This document shows positions 51,200-59,206 of a stretch of 64,000 nt of DNA, piece after piece. A model generated the notes under the pieces. The model had not been told where the DNA came from. It made no database searches and saw nothing but the letters and a program-made list of their open reading frames with translations. Each line of letters begins with the position of its first letter. Positions within the stretch are counted from its first letter, which is position 1. Both the position numbers and the translations under genes were made by a program. The stretch is taken from contig NZ_CP022163.1 of NCBI RefSeq assembly GCF_002305855.1, positions 6,200,292 to 6,264,291 on the forward strand, in the 5' to 3' direction. Source of the stretch: Melittangium boletus DSM 14713 (GTDB lineage: Bacteria; Myxococcota; Myxococcia; Myxococcales; Myxococcaceae).

Positions 51200-51649
51200 T
51201 CAGCCCTGGCGAGCGGTGAGCCGGGCGTTGGCCTCGCGCACCCGGGCCGACAGGATGCGCGCGATGTTGATGACGACGAAGGTGAAGCCGTCCCGGTAGG
51301 CCTGCCGGAAGGTGGCCAGGTGCTGGGCGGTGAGTTTCAGCAGCTCCGCCTCCGTGCGCGCGCGCACCGTGGCGGAGCGGTACTCCTTGTCGATGAGGCT
51401 CATCTCGCCGAAGAACTCCGGAGCGGTGAGCACCCGGATCGGATGGGACTGGCCGCTTTCATCGCGACGCACCACCTCGACCTCTCCACTCACGATGACG
51501 TAGAGGCTGTCGCCCAGCTCTCCCTCCTCGAACACCAGCTCACCGGCGGCGTAGCGGCGCTGTTCGGCCAGCTCGGACAGGTACTGCAGCTCCGCGCTGG
51601 AGAGCATGTCGAACAGCTGTGAAGACGAAACGACGGCCAGTTTCTCCAT
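51200..51649 (-). CDS. cyclic-nucleotide-binding domain protein
   Basis: A 149-residue single cNMP-binding domain (Crp/PKA regulatory fold) without a DNA-binding helix. The phosphate-binding cassette is FGEMSLIDKEYRSATVRA, with Glu and Arg for ribose phosphate. It may sense cAMP or c-di-GMP through a partner protein. It lies 127 bases downstream of mglA with a hairpin between. Confidence 0.85.
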   Translation of the reverse strand: MEKLAVVSSSQLFDMLSSAELQYLSELAEQRRYAAGELVFEEGELGDSLYVIVSGEVEVVRRDESGQSHPIRVLTAPEFFGEMSLIDKEYRSATVRARTEAELLKLTAQHLATFRQAYRDGFTFVVINIARILSARVREANARLTARQG

Positions 51650-51751
51650 GTCTCCCGTCCCCGGGATCGGGTTGCTGGCCGGAGTCTATCCCGTGCGCAC
51701 GCCATCGCGGGCGCGCGTCACCGGGACTTCGTCCAGAGGTTGAGCGGGGAA

Positions 51752-51771
51752 CATCGCGGCTGCCCGCGATG
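51752..51771 (-). terminator. hairpin after mglA
   Basis: Perfect stem CATCGCGG / CCGCGATG with 4-base loop, 5 bases past the mglA stop. No U run, but the position suits an mglBA terminator. Confidence 0.45.
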
Positions 51772-51776
51772 CTCCA

Positions 51777-52364
51777 TCAGCCGCCCTTCTTGAGCTCGGT
51801 GAGCACGAGCTTCGCCACGGCCTTGAGCGTGTCGAAGACGCCCACGCCCGTGGGGGCCACCGCCTGGTACTCGGGGATGTTGCGCGGGTTGAGCGCCTTG
51901 CGCATCTCCTCGGGCGACACGGCGTTGGGCAGATCCCGCTTGTTGTACTGGATGACGTACGGGAGCTTGTTCAGGTCGTAGCCCTGCTCGGCCAGGTTGA
52001 TGCGCAGGTTCTCCAACGACTCCATGTTGGCTTCCATGCGCTCGATCTGGCTGTCCGCCACGAACACCACGCCGTCCACCCCCTTGAGGATGAGCTTGCG
52101 GCTGGCGTCGTAGAAGACCTGGCCCGGCACCGTGTACAGGTGGAAGCGCGTCTTGAAGCCGCGAATCTCACCGAGCGACAGCGGCAGGAAGTCGAAGAAG
52201 AGCGTGCGATCCGTCTCCGTGGAGAGCGAGATGAGCTTGCCCTTCGTATCCGCGGCGGTCTTGTTGTAGATGTACTGCAGGTTCGTCGTCTTCCCGCACA
52301 ACCCGGGACCGTAGTAGACGATCTTGCAGTTGATTTCGCGAGACGAGTAGTTGATGAAGGACAT
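51777..52364 (-). CDS. mglA: polarity GTPase MglA
   Basis: A 195-residue Ras-like GTPase that marks the leading pole of gliding myxobacteria and drives both motility systems. P-loop YYGPGLCGKTTNLQYIY, switch region LSTETDRTLFFDFLP, TVPGQVFYDASRKL (G3), NKRDLP (G4). Its start is 11 bases after mglB, giving the mglBA order known from Myxococcus. Confidence 0.96.
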   Translation of the reverse strand: MSFINYSSREINCKIVYYGPGLCGKTTNLQYIYNKTAADTKGKLISLSTETDRTLFFDFLPLSLGEIRGFKTRFHLYTVPGQVFYDASRKLILKGVDGVVFVADSQIERMEANMESLENLRINLAEQGYDLNKLPYVIQYNKRDLPNAVSPEEMRKALNPRNIPEYQAVAPTGVGVFDTLKAVAKLVLTELKKGG

Positions 52365-52375
52365 GGCTTCTCGGA

Positions 52376-52855
52376 TTACTCGCTGAAGAGGTTGTCGATA
52401 TCGTCGTCGGAAATCTCGGCGAACGGAGAGCCGACCCCGGGACCATCCGTCTTCTTCACGAGACTCTCGAAGATCTTGGTCAGCTCGTCACTGGCCTTCT
52501 TGATGCGCAGGCGCACCAGGCCGAGGCTCGTGCGGTTGTCGAAGATGACCACGAGCACCACCCGGCTGCCCACGATGGTCATGTAGAGCGAGTCCCTGGC
52601 CCCCTCGTGGAACTGATGGGGGAACTCGTTCTCGCCAATCAGCTTCGCGAGGCCGCCCATCGCCGCCACGTTGCCGGCCGTCAGCGAGGCCAGCGAGGTG
52701 GTGTCGATGTTCTGCGTCTGCCCCGCGGAGGAGATGAGCTGCCCGTTCTTGTCGACGAGGAACACCACCTTCGCGTTCGCGTCCTTGGTCAGCCGGTCGC
52801 AAACCGCGTTGATCTTGGTGAACTCCTCTTCGTACATCACCAATTGCGTGCCCAT
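52376..52855 (-). CDS. mglB: MglB, roadblock/LC7 GAP of MglA
   Basis: A 159-residue roadblock/LC7 protein, the GTPase-activating protein that keeps MglA inactive at the lagging pole. Visible: DANAKVVFLVDKNGQLISSA, SLASLTAGNVAAMGGLAKLI and MTIVGSRVVLVVIFD, the LC7 strands. A tail of 20 acidic residues closes it (FAEISDDDIDNLFSE). Located directly upstream of mglA. Confidence 0.96.
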   Translation of the reverse strand: MGTQLVMYEEEFTKINAVCDRLTKDANAKVVFLVDKNGQLISSAGQTQNIDTTSLASLTAGNVAAMGGLAKLIGENEFPHQFHEGARDSLYMTIVGSRVVLVVIFDNRTSLGLVRLRIKKASDELTKIFESLVKKTDGPGVGSPFAEISDDDIDNLFSE

Positions 52856-53265
52856 GGGCGTTTACGCTCCTAAGCGTCTCGCTCGACCTGTGCTTCCGCG
52901 GCCCACGCCGGTTTCTGGAATGAATTTCGGAGGTTAGGTACGGCGCTCCCAACCCCGGGAGCTTTAGCAAAGCCCCTCCCACCCCGCAAGAAGCCGCCCG
53001 CTTCCGCGCGAGATCTTTCTCGGGAGGCCGACCCGTGGGGGCGGATCGGCCAGCCAGGGGGACACACGTCCAGGGGCTGGGGGGGGACGATCATGCGAGG
53101 GGGCGCATCATCCATGCGAACAGGGGGATTCAAAACTCCGGATGCCTCGAACTCAAGGGGGAACTATCGGGTATCCACTATACTGCGCGCGCCGGTGTCC
53201 GCTCGCGATCCAATTTCGTGCTTTTTGCGCCTTCTTCTGGCAGGCGAGGCGTGCCCGCTCCCCTA
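52856..53265. other. intergenic between mglB and IS630
   Basis: About 410 bases with no gene seen. It must hold the mglBA promoter (minus) and, before the IS arrived, the promoter of the kinase gene (plus). A TATACT at 53179-53184 is a possible -10 for the latter, without a convincing -35. G-rich tracts near 53075-53105 are unexplained. Confidence 0.4.
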
Positions 53266-53295
53266 GTGGAGTGTCCGACAAGTTTTTCAACATAG

Positions 53296-54249
53296 TCAGG
53301 ACAGGTGGCGGTCCACCCACGAGTGCATCTTGGCGCGAGTCCAGGACCAGGTGAAGGGGTGGGCGTAGAAGCGGTTGTACTCGGGCCAGCTGGCGTCGAG
53401 GTGCTCGACGAACTCGTCACGGCTGGCCCAGTCCCCGCGTCGCAGGTAGCGCTCGGCGAAGGCGCGTAGCAGCAACTCCGCCTGGTTGAGCCAGGAGGCG
53501 TGGGCTGGAGTGAAAAGCACCCGGACGTGCGGGTAGTGAGTGCGGAGGAAGTCGTGCGTCTGCCCGGCGGTGTGACTGGGGGCGTTGTCCCAGATGAGGT
53601 GGATGCGCCTGGCGTCGCGATGGTCCCCAAGTAGCCGCGGCAGTACGGCGCGCAAGCACTCCCCGTTGTTTCTCTCCAGGTGCCAGCTGCGCATGCGGCC
53701 GGAGTGCACCACGAGCTTGACCAGGAGGTTCACCGTGCCACGCCGCACGTACTCGAACTCCCGGCGTTCGATGAGGCCGGGTTGCATGGGCCGCACGGGC
53801 TGCTCACCGTGCAGCACCTGGATGTTGGGCTTCTCGTCCACGCACACCACCACTTCGTTCCTCTGGGCCAGCTGCCGCGCCTGCTCGTAGCACCACAGCA
53901 CCTGGGCCGCTTTGTGACGGAAGGTGTCGTCCAGGGTGGGTGTCTTCCAGTAACGCGTGCGGTGAGGCTGCAAGTCAGCCTCGCGCAGGATGAGCGCCAC
54001 CGTGGAGTGGGAGAGGGTCGGGGCAATACCCCGTCGGCGTGCCACCAGGGCCAGGCTCCGGGTGGACCAGTGCATCATCTGCAAGCCCACGCCCGCCGGC
54101 TCACAACACGCCAACTGTTCCACCTCTACTCGTTGCAGGGGGGGAAAGCTCCCGCGGACGGCCGGAGCGGGGCGCATCCAGCACGACATCGACACCGTAC
54201 GCTTCGTAGCGACGGCACAAGTGCCAAATGGTGGTGCGCTCCAGCTCAA
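53296..54249 (-). CDS. IS630 transposase, catalytic part
   Basis: DDE domain: Asp in VVCVDEKPNIQ, Asp in LIWDNAPSHTAG, Glu in HASWLNQAELLL. Real coding sense begins about 54144, following QRVEVEQLACCEPAGVGLQM; upstream of that the frame is only the shadow of the first frame. It must be reached by frameshifting from the HTH frame. There is no ribosome-binding site. Confidence 0.85.
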   Translation of the reverse strand: MSWSAPPFGTCAVATKRTVSMSCWMRPAPAVRGSFPPLQRVEVEQLACCEPAGVGLQMMHWSTRSLALVARRRGIAPTLSHSTVALILREADLQPHRTRYWKTPTLDDTFRHKAAQVLWCYEQARQLAQRNEVVVCVDEKPNIQVLHGEQPVRPMQPGLIERREFEYVRRGTVNLLVKLVVHSGRMRSWHLERNNGECLRAVLPRLLGDHRDARRIHLIWDNAPSHTAGQTHDFLRTHYPHVRVLFTPAHASWLNQAELLLRAFAERYLRRGDWASRDEFVEHLDASWPEYNRFYAHPFTWSWTRAKMHSWVDRHLS

Positions 54250-54415
54250 GCCTGTCGGCCAACTCCGACACGACGGTGTCCGGGTCAGTCATGGCCAGCA
54301 GGACGCGCGCTCGGCGCGCGACGCGCTGCTCGGTACGTCCGTCCTCCACCAGCGTCTTGAGGTAGGCCACTTCCCCAGGCGAGAGGTGGAGGAGGTGCGG
54401 CGGTCGTCTCCTCAT
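54101..54415 (-). CDS. IS630 transposase, N-terminal HTH part
   Basis: Starts at 54415; HTH region with VARRARVLLAMTDPDTVVSE and LERTTIWHLCRRYEAYGVD. After SGRPRELSPP the frame runs out. A run of seven C (54138-54144, minus strand) lies at the junction, consistent with programmed slippage to fuse it to the catalytic frame. Confidence 0.8.
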   Translation of the reverse strand: MRRRPPHLLHLSPGEVAYLKTLVEDGRTEQRVARRARVLLAMTDPDTVVSELADRLELERTTIWHLCRRYEAYGVDVVLDAPRSGRPRELSPPATSRGGTVGVL

Positions 54416-54503
54416 CCACCCAACTTACCCAGTCTCATCCTCCTCCCAACCAGCCCCCTGGTCTCGACTATGTTGAAAAACTTGTCGGACACTCCACTAG
54501 CGC

Positions 54504-56060
54504 ATGACGGTTTCCTCCTCCCTCGGGGACCTGCCAGGTCCCGGTCCGTGGCAGCGCCGGCCCTTCGGGGCCTATGTGCTCCTGCGCAAGCTGGCCGAGG
54601 GCGGGATGGCGGAAATCTTCCTCGCCCGCAGGGCGGACGGGGAGGGAGCCGGGCGCGATGTCGTCATCAAGCGGATGCGCGAGAGCCTGGTGGGCCAGCC
54701 GGACTTCGTGGAGATGTTCCGCCAGGAGGCGCGGGTGGCGGCGAGTCTGTCGCATCCCCACCTGGTGCGGGTGTACGACCAGGGCGTCAGCGAGGGTCGC
54801 CCCTACCTCTGCATGGAGTTCCTGCCCGGCGAGGACTTCTCCACCGTGGTGCGCCTGGCGAGCCTCCGGGGTGAGTACGTGCCCGTGCCACTGGTGCTGC
54901 GGGTGCTCGCCGACGCGGCGCGGGGTCTGCACCACGCGCATGAGCTGGACATCGTCCACCGGGATGTGTCGCCCTCCAACCTCTATGTGACGTACTCGGG
55001 GCTGGTGAAGGTGCTGGACTTCGGCGTCGCCCAGGCGGGCGCGGGGAGCACCGCCTCGCGTCCGGGCTCGGTCCTGGGCAAGTCCGTCTACATGGCGCCC
55101 GAGCAGGCGCGTGGGGGCGTCGTGGATCGCCGCGCGGATGTCTTCGCCCTGGGCGTGAGTCTCTACGAGGCCCTCACCCATGTGCGGCCCTTCGCCCGGG
55201 AGCGGGAGCAGGCGGTGCTCGAGGCCCTGCGCAAGGGAGACTGCGCGCCGCCCCGGGCCCTGCGCCCCGAGCTCTCCGAGGAATTGGAGGCCGTGGTCCT
55301 CCAGGCGATGGCCGTCGAGCCTTCCCGGCGCCATGCCACCGCCGCCGCGTTCGCCGACGCGTTGGAGGCGCTGTTGTCGCGTGAGCCGAGCGCGCCCACC
55401 CGTGCCCAGCTCGCCGCGCATCTGCGCGCCAGCGTTGGAGAGCGGCGCTACCAGGAGAAGACGGCTCCTCCGCCGTTCGTGGAGCGAGACCCCGCGGAGC
55501 TCGTGCCCCGGCGAGTGGAGGCGGGCCCGGGTTCGCGGCGTGCCGGGTGGGCGTTGCTGGCCGTTGCCGGGGGAGGCGTGCTGCTCGGGGGGCTGGCCTG
55601 GGGGTGGGGCCGCGAGCCCGTCGAGGTGGCTCCCGTGCCCGTCGTGTCCCGGGCCGCGCCCGAAGGGGTCGTGCCCGAGGTGGCTCCCGCCGCGCCGCTG
55701 GAGCCGCCGTCGCGCGCCTCGCCGGACGCCGAGCGGGAGGCGCCCCGTGGCGAGGAGAAGGCGAGCGCGCGCGTCTCGTTGGAGGCCGCGGACATCCAGC
55801 GGGTGCTGGCGCGCCATCGCGCACGGGTCTCGCCCTGCTTCGAGCGTCACAAGGACGATCTGCCCACGGACGAGGGAGACGTGCGGGTGCGTTTCACCAT
55901 CCATGCCTCGGGCAAGGCGGAGCCGGTGACCGAGGGACCCCTGGCCGATCGGCCCCTGGCCCGGTGCCTGGAATCGCGGTTGAGGCGGCTGCGCTTTCCC
56001 GCGCATCGAGGCGGCTCGGTGTCCGTGGTGCTTCCCCTGGGTTATCGGGTCACCCGCTAG
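54504..56060 (+). CDS. Ser/Thr kinase with C-terminal AgmX/PglI-like domain
   Basis: A 518-residue membrane kinase. Kinase domain residues about 22-285: VVIKRM (ATP Lys), HRDVSPSN at 152, DFG at 172, MAPEQARG. Then a Pro/Glu-rich stretch and one helix (WALLAVAGGGVLLGGLAWGW, about 348-368), then an outer domain IQRVLARHRARVSPCFERHK with VRVRFTIHASGKAEPV, resembling the energy-transducer C-terminus found in myxobacterial AgmX proteins. ATG 54504 is fixed by a TAG two codons upstream. The IS630 insertion ends 7 bases before it, so the native leader and ribosome-binding site are disrupted. Confidence 0.88.
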   Translation: MTVSSSLGDLPGPGPWQRRPFGAYVLLRKLAEGGMAEIFLARRADGEGAGRDVVIKRMRESLVGQPDFVEMFRQEARVAASLSHPHLVRVYDQGVSEGRPYLCMEFLPGEDFSTVVRLASLRGEYVPVPLVLRVLADAARGLHHAHELDIVHRDVSPSNLYVTYSGLVKVLDFGVAQAGAGSTASRPGSVLGKSVYMAPEQARGGVVDRRADVFALGVSLYEALTHVRPFAREREQAVLEALRKGDCAPPRALRPELSEELEAVVLQAMAVEPSRRHATAAAFADALEALLSREPSAPTRAQLAAHLRASVGERRYQEKTAPPPFVERDPAELVPRRVEAGPGSRRAGWALLAVAGGGVLLGGLAWGWGREPVEVAPVPVVSRAAPEGVVPEVAPAAPLEPPSRASPDAEREAPRGEEKASARVSLEAADIQRVLARHRARVSPCFERHKDDLPTDEGDVRVRFTIHASGKAEPVTEGPLADRPLARCLESRLRRLRFPAHRGGSVSVVLPLGYRVTR

Positions 56061-56072
56061 CCCCACCGACGC

Positions 56073-56666
56073 TCAGAGGTCTCGCCGGGCGCTGAGGGCC
56101 TTGGCCAGGGTGGCCTGGTCGGCGTACTCGAGGTCTCCGCCCATGGGCAGCCCCTGGGCGATGCGGCTCACGCGCAGTCCCACCGGCTTGAGCAGGCGTG
56201 TCAGGTAGAGCGCCGTGGCTTCTCCCTCCACGTCCGGGTTGGTGGCGAGGATGATCTCCTCGATGCGGCCGTCCCCGAGCCGCTCCAGCAACTCCTTGAT
56301 GCGCAGCTGGTCAGGGCCCACGCCATCCAGGGGCGAGAGCACGCCGTGCAGCACGTGGTAGCGGCCCTTGAACTCCCGGGTGCGCTCGAGCGCCATCAGG
56401 TCCGCGAACGTCTCCACCACGCACAGCACGCGCTCGTCACGCCGCGAGTCCCGGCAGAAGCCACACAGCTCCGCGTCGGTGAGGGAGAAGCACCGGGCGC
56501 ACAGGTGCACCTTCTCCTTCACCTCGCGGATGGCCTGGGACAGCTCCTGGGCGTACTCGCCCGGCGCGCGCAGGATGTGAAACGCCAGTCGCTGCGCGGT
56601 CTTCTCCCCGATGCCAGGGAGTTTCGCGAGCTGGGCGACCAGGCGATTGAGCGGATCAGGCGTCAT
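56073..56666 (-). CDS. recR: recombination mediator RecR
   Basis: A 197-residue DNA-binding protein acting with RecF/RecO in gap repair. It has a helix-hairpin-helix KLPGIGEKTAQRLAF, a C4 zinc finger CARCFSLTDAELCGFCRD and a Toprim domain with VVETFADLMALE and ILATNPDVEGEATALYL. It sits 6 bases after ybaB. Confidence 0.95.
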   Translation of the reverse strand: MTPDPLNRLVAQLAKLPGIGEKTAQRLAFHILRAPGEYAQELSQAIREVKEKVHLCARCFSLTDAELCGFCRDSRRDERVLCVVETFADLMALERTREFKGRYHVLHGVLSPLDGVGPDQLRIKELLERLGDGRIEEIILATNPDVEGEATALYLTRLLKPVGLRVSRIAQGLPMGGDLEYADQATLAKALSARRDL

Positions 56667-56672
56667 TCGATC

Positions 56673-56990
56673 TCAAGTAATGCCGGGGATCTTCACGCCG
56701 CCCGAGATCTTGCCGAGCTCGCGCTGCATCTTGTCCCGGCTGCTCGCCAGGGCGGCGTTGACGGCGGCGGTCACCAGGTCCTCCAGCATGCCCAGGTCGT
56801 TCGGGTCCACGAGGGACTTGTCGATCTTGATGCTGCGCACTTCCTGGATGCAGTTGGCGACCACCGTCACCCGGCCGTCACCGGCCTGGGCCTCGACGGT
56901 CTCCTCGGCCAGTTCCTTCTTGCGCTGCTCGATCTTCTCCGTGAGCTTGTTGGCCTGACGGATGAAGTAGTTCAGGTCGATGCCGGGCAT
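56673..56990 (-). CDS. YbaB/EbfC nucleoid-associated protein
   Basis: A 105-residue DNA-binding protein of the YbaB family. Coiled segment ANKLTEKIEQRKKELAEETV, then VTVVANCIQEVRSIKIDKSL and VTAAVNAALASSRDKMQREL. It lies between dnaX and recR, the usual place. Confidence 0.93.
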   Translation of the reverse strand: MPGIDLNYFIRQANKLTEKIEQRKKELAEETVEAQAGDGRVTVVANCIQEVRSIKIDKSLVDPNDLGMLEDLVTAAVNAALASSRDKMQRELGKISGGVKIPGIT

Positions 56991-57050
56991 GGACTTCCTC
57001 GTGAGGGGCGTAATTCGGAGCGCGCACCCTAGCGTCGGGCGAACCCGTTG

Positions 57051-57863
57051 TCAGGGGCTCTCGTCAGGAGACTCGTTCGTCGGGACAGCGGCCGGGCGGG
57101 TAGGCAGGTCATAGACCTGGATGTGTTCGATTTCGCCCCCCAGCACCCGGAGGGCGGCGCGGAGATTGGGGTGGGCGCGGACGCGGCCCTCGGTGCTCTT
57201 CTCGTAGGCGGCCCGGTCGGAGGCGTCTTGAGCGGAGAGGCTGACCATGCCCGCCTCGGGGCGGGTGTCTCCGTCCGCGCAGTCCTGCACCACGAGTTTC
57301 GTCGGGCGGCCGAAGTGTTCGCTCAGGGCCTTCTCGACGAGGGCGCGGCCGTTGCCCCCGGCCACGGTCGTCTTGTGGAACGCATCCTTGGGCGGGTAGG
57401 CGACGGCCACCTCTCCCTCGCGGATCCAGAGCAGGCGTCCGCTGGCGAGTGACTTGGCATGCCGCCCGGACGTGTCCTTCACGGTGTCCACGGCCGAGCG
57501 CCACCGGTCCTGGAGCGGACGGCGGGGGTTGTCCCGGCCAGAGGCCGCCATGGGCGGTGCCGCGGGCCGCGAGGCGTGGTGGACGTCGAAGGGCCGGACG
57601 GACTCGGGCTCTGGCGCGGGGATGGGCGCGGGAGGCGCGTCGGGCAGGCATTCGCCCGAGGCACAGCCGTCGGCGGGCCCCTCTTCGGGGAAGAGGCGCT
57701 CGTCGTCGACCGGTGCCTCGACGGGCGGCGCGGCGGGACGCGCCTGCGGCGGTGGGCGCACGTTCGTCACGCGCACCGTGGGCGGAGGAGTGGGCGCGGC
57801 GGGCCGCTCAGTGGGAACGAAAGGGTGCTGAACCGGAGCGACCTCCCGGCGCTCCGGTGGCTA
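57051..57863 (-). CDS. dnaX: dnaX tau-specific C-terminal frame
   Basis: An open frame running from a TAG at 57861-57863 to the stop at 57051. It reads EVAPVQHPFVPTERPAAPTP, a proline linker, then RWRSAVDTVKDTSGRHAKSL and LLWIREGEVAVAYPPKDAFH, which is the tau domain V fold that binds the polymerase alpha subunit. No ATG or ribosome-binding site precedes it; first GTG is 57776. The frame is +1 (or -2) relative to the upstream dnaX frame and overlaps it by about 50 bases. It is therefore probably expressed as the tail of tau by frameshifting. Confidence 0.7.
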
Positions 57864-59022
57864 CCTTGTGCACATCCTCGGGGCCGAGGCCGGCGGCGAG
57901 ACGATCCACCTTCGCCAGCAGCTCTGGAATGGAGCCCGCGGGAGACAACTGGATGGCCTTGAGCAGCGCCATCTCCAGGGCGAGCCGGGGCTGGGCCGCG
58001 CGCGATACCTCCCACACGCATCCGTGCACGATGTCGAAGAGGCGGGAGATCTGCGCCGCGTCGGCGTCCTTGGCGAGCGTGGTGAGGGCGGTGCGCTCGG
58101 ACTCGGCGAGTTCCGCGGGGGCCTCGCCCAGCGTCTTGGCGACGAAGAGGTGCCGCAGTTGGAGCGCCAGTTCCTCCGTGAGCCGCTTGAGGTCCAACCC
58201 GCGGTTGAAGACCTCCTCCACGCGCTCGAGAACCCGCTTCGCGTCCTTGCGCACCAGGGCCTCGGCGAAGTCCTGCACCACCGTGCGGTCGATGGCGCCC
58301 AGGGCGTCGGCCACGGCCTCGTCGCTCGGGTCCGAGCCGCAGGCGGAGAAGATCTGATCCAGGAGGCTGAGCGAGTCGCGCATGCCTCCCTCGGACTGGC
58401 GCACCACCATGGAGAGCGCCCGCTCGGAGATGGCCACCTTCTCCTGCGCGCAGATGTACTTGAGCCGCTCGAGCATCACCTTGGCGGGGATGCGCCGGAA
58501 GTTGTGGCGCTGGCAGCGCGAGAGGATGGTGTCGGGGAGCTTGTGGGCCTCGGTGGTGGCGAAGATGAACTTCACGTGGCCGGGCGGCTCCTCAAGCGTC
58601 TTGAGGAGCGCGTTGAACGCCGCCCCCGAGAGCATGTGGACCTCGTCGATGATGTAGATCTTGTGCCGGTCGCGCTGGGGCAGGTACTTGGCGTTCTCGC
58701 GAATCTCGCGGACGTTCTCCACGCCGTTGTTGGACGCACCGTCGATCTCCGCCACGTCCACCGAGGTGCCCGCGGCGATCTCCCGGCAGGCCTGGCACTG
58801 ATCACAGGGACTGGCCGTGGGGCCCTTCTCGCAGTTGAGCGCCTTGGCGAGCAGACGGGCGGCGGTCGTCTTGCCCACGCCTCGCGGGCCGCAGAACAGG
58901 TAGGCATGCGCCACCCGGTCCATCTTGATGGCGTTGGCGACCGTGCGGACCACGTGCTCCTGGCCGGTCATGTCGTCGAAGGTCTGCGGGCGCCATTTAC
59001 GGGCGAGAACGAGGTAGCTCAT
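57808..59022 (-). CDS. dnaX: DNA polymerase III gamma subunit frame
   Basis: A 404-residue clamp-loader ATPase: Walker A CGPRGVGKTTAARLLAKALN, zinc site CEKGPTASPCDQCQAC, IIDEVHMLSGAAFNALLKTL (Walker B) and DTILSRCQRHNFRRI (sensor). ATG 59022 (MSYLVLARKWRP) matches the family start. It ends APFRSH and TGA shortly after domain III; the downstream domain V is in another frame. The size of this product matches a gamma form. Confidence 0.92.
   Translation of the reverse strand: MSYLVLARKWRPQTFDDMTGQEHVVRTVANAIKMDRVAHAYLFCGPRGVGKTTAARLLAKALNCEKGPTASPCDQCQACREIAAGTSVDVAEIDGASNNGVENVREIRENAKYLPQRDRHKIYIIDEVHMLSGAAFNALLKTLEEPPGHVKFIFATTEAHKLPDTILSRCQRHNFRRIPAKVMLERLKYICAQEKVAISERALSMVVRQSEGGMRDSLSLLDQIFSACGSDPSDEAVADALGAIDRTVVQDFAEALVRKDAKRVLERVEEVFNRGLDLKRLTEELALQLRHLFVAKTLGEAPAELAESERTALTTLAKDADAAQISRLFDIVHGCVWEVSRAAQPRLALEMALLKAIQLSPAGSIPELLAKVDRLAAGLGPEDVHKVATGAPGGRSGSAPFRSH
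57818..57858 (-). promoter_or_regulatory. candidate dnaX frameshift signal
   Basis: In the shared window between the two frames: a perfect 9-base hairpin ACCGGAGCG / CGCTCCGGT (57832-57858) with GGGAGG in its loop, then the run CCCTTTC (57819-57825), then the TGA at 57808. This arrangement, upstream hairpin and purine site before a homopolymer-like codon pair, could promote a +1 shift. Evidence is positional only. Confidence 0.35.
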
Positions 59023-59206
59023 GGGGGGCACAAATCTAACCACGCCAAGCCCTCCCACGCACGTCTTCAGCTCCCCGGGCTCTACTTTTCCAGTCACTCC
59101 TCGTGAACGCGAGGCCCCACTTTCCGGGTCGGGCGTTTCACCGGGTGTTCGAGTGTCCCTCTTGCGCGGGCAGGGGAGGGCGGAGAGAGTCGCGCGGAAC
59201 GCCTCG

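Larger units (their letters stand above)
53266..54497 (-). mobile_element. complete IS630-family element (1232 bp)
   Basis: Perfect 32-base terminal inverted repeats, beginning GTGGAGTGTCCGACAAGTTT at 53266 and mirrored to end at 54497. They are flanked by TA (53264-53265 and 54498-54499), the duplicated target of IS630/mariner elements. Contains two overlapping frames on the minus strand. Confidence 0.95.
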
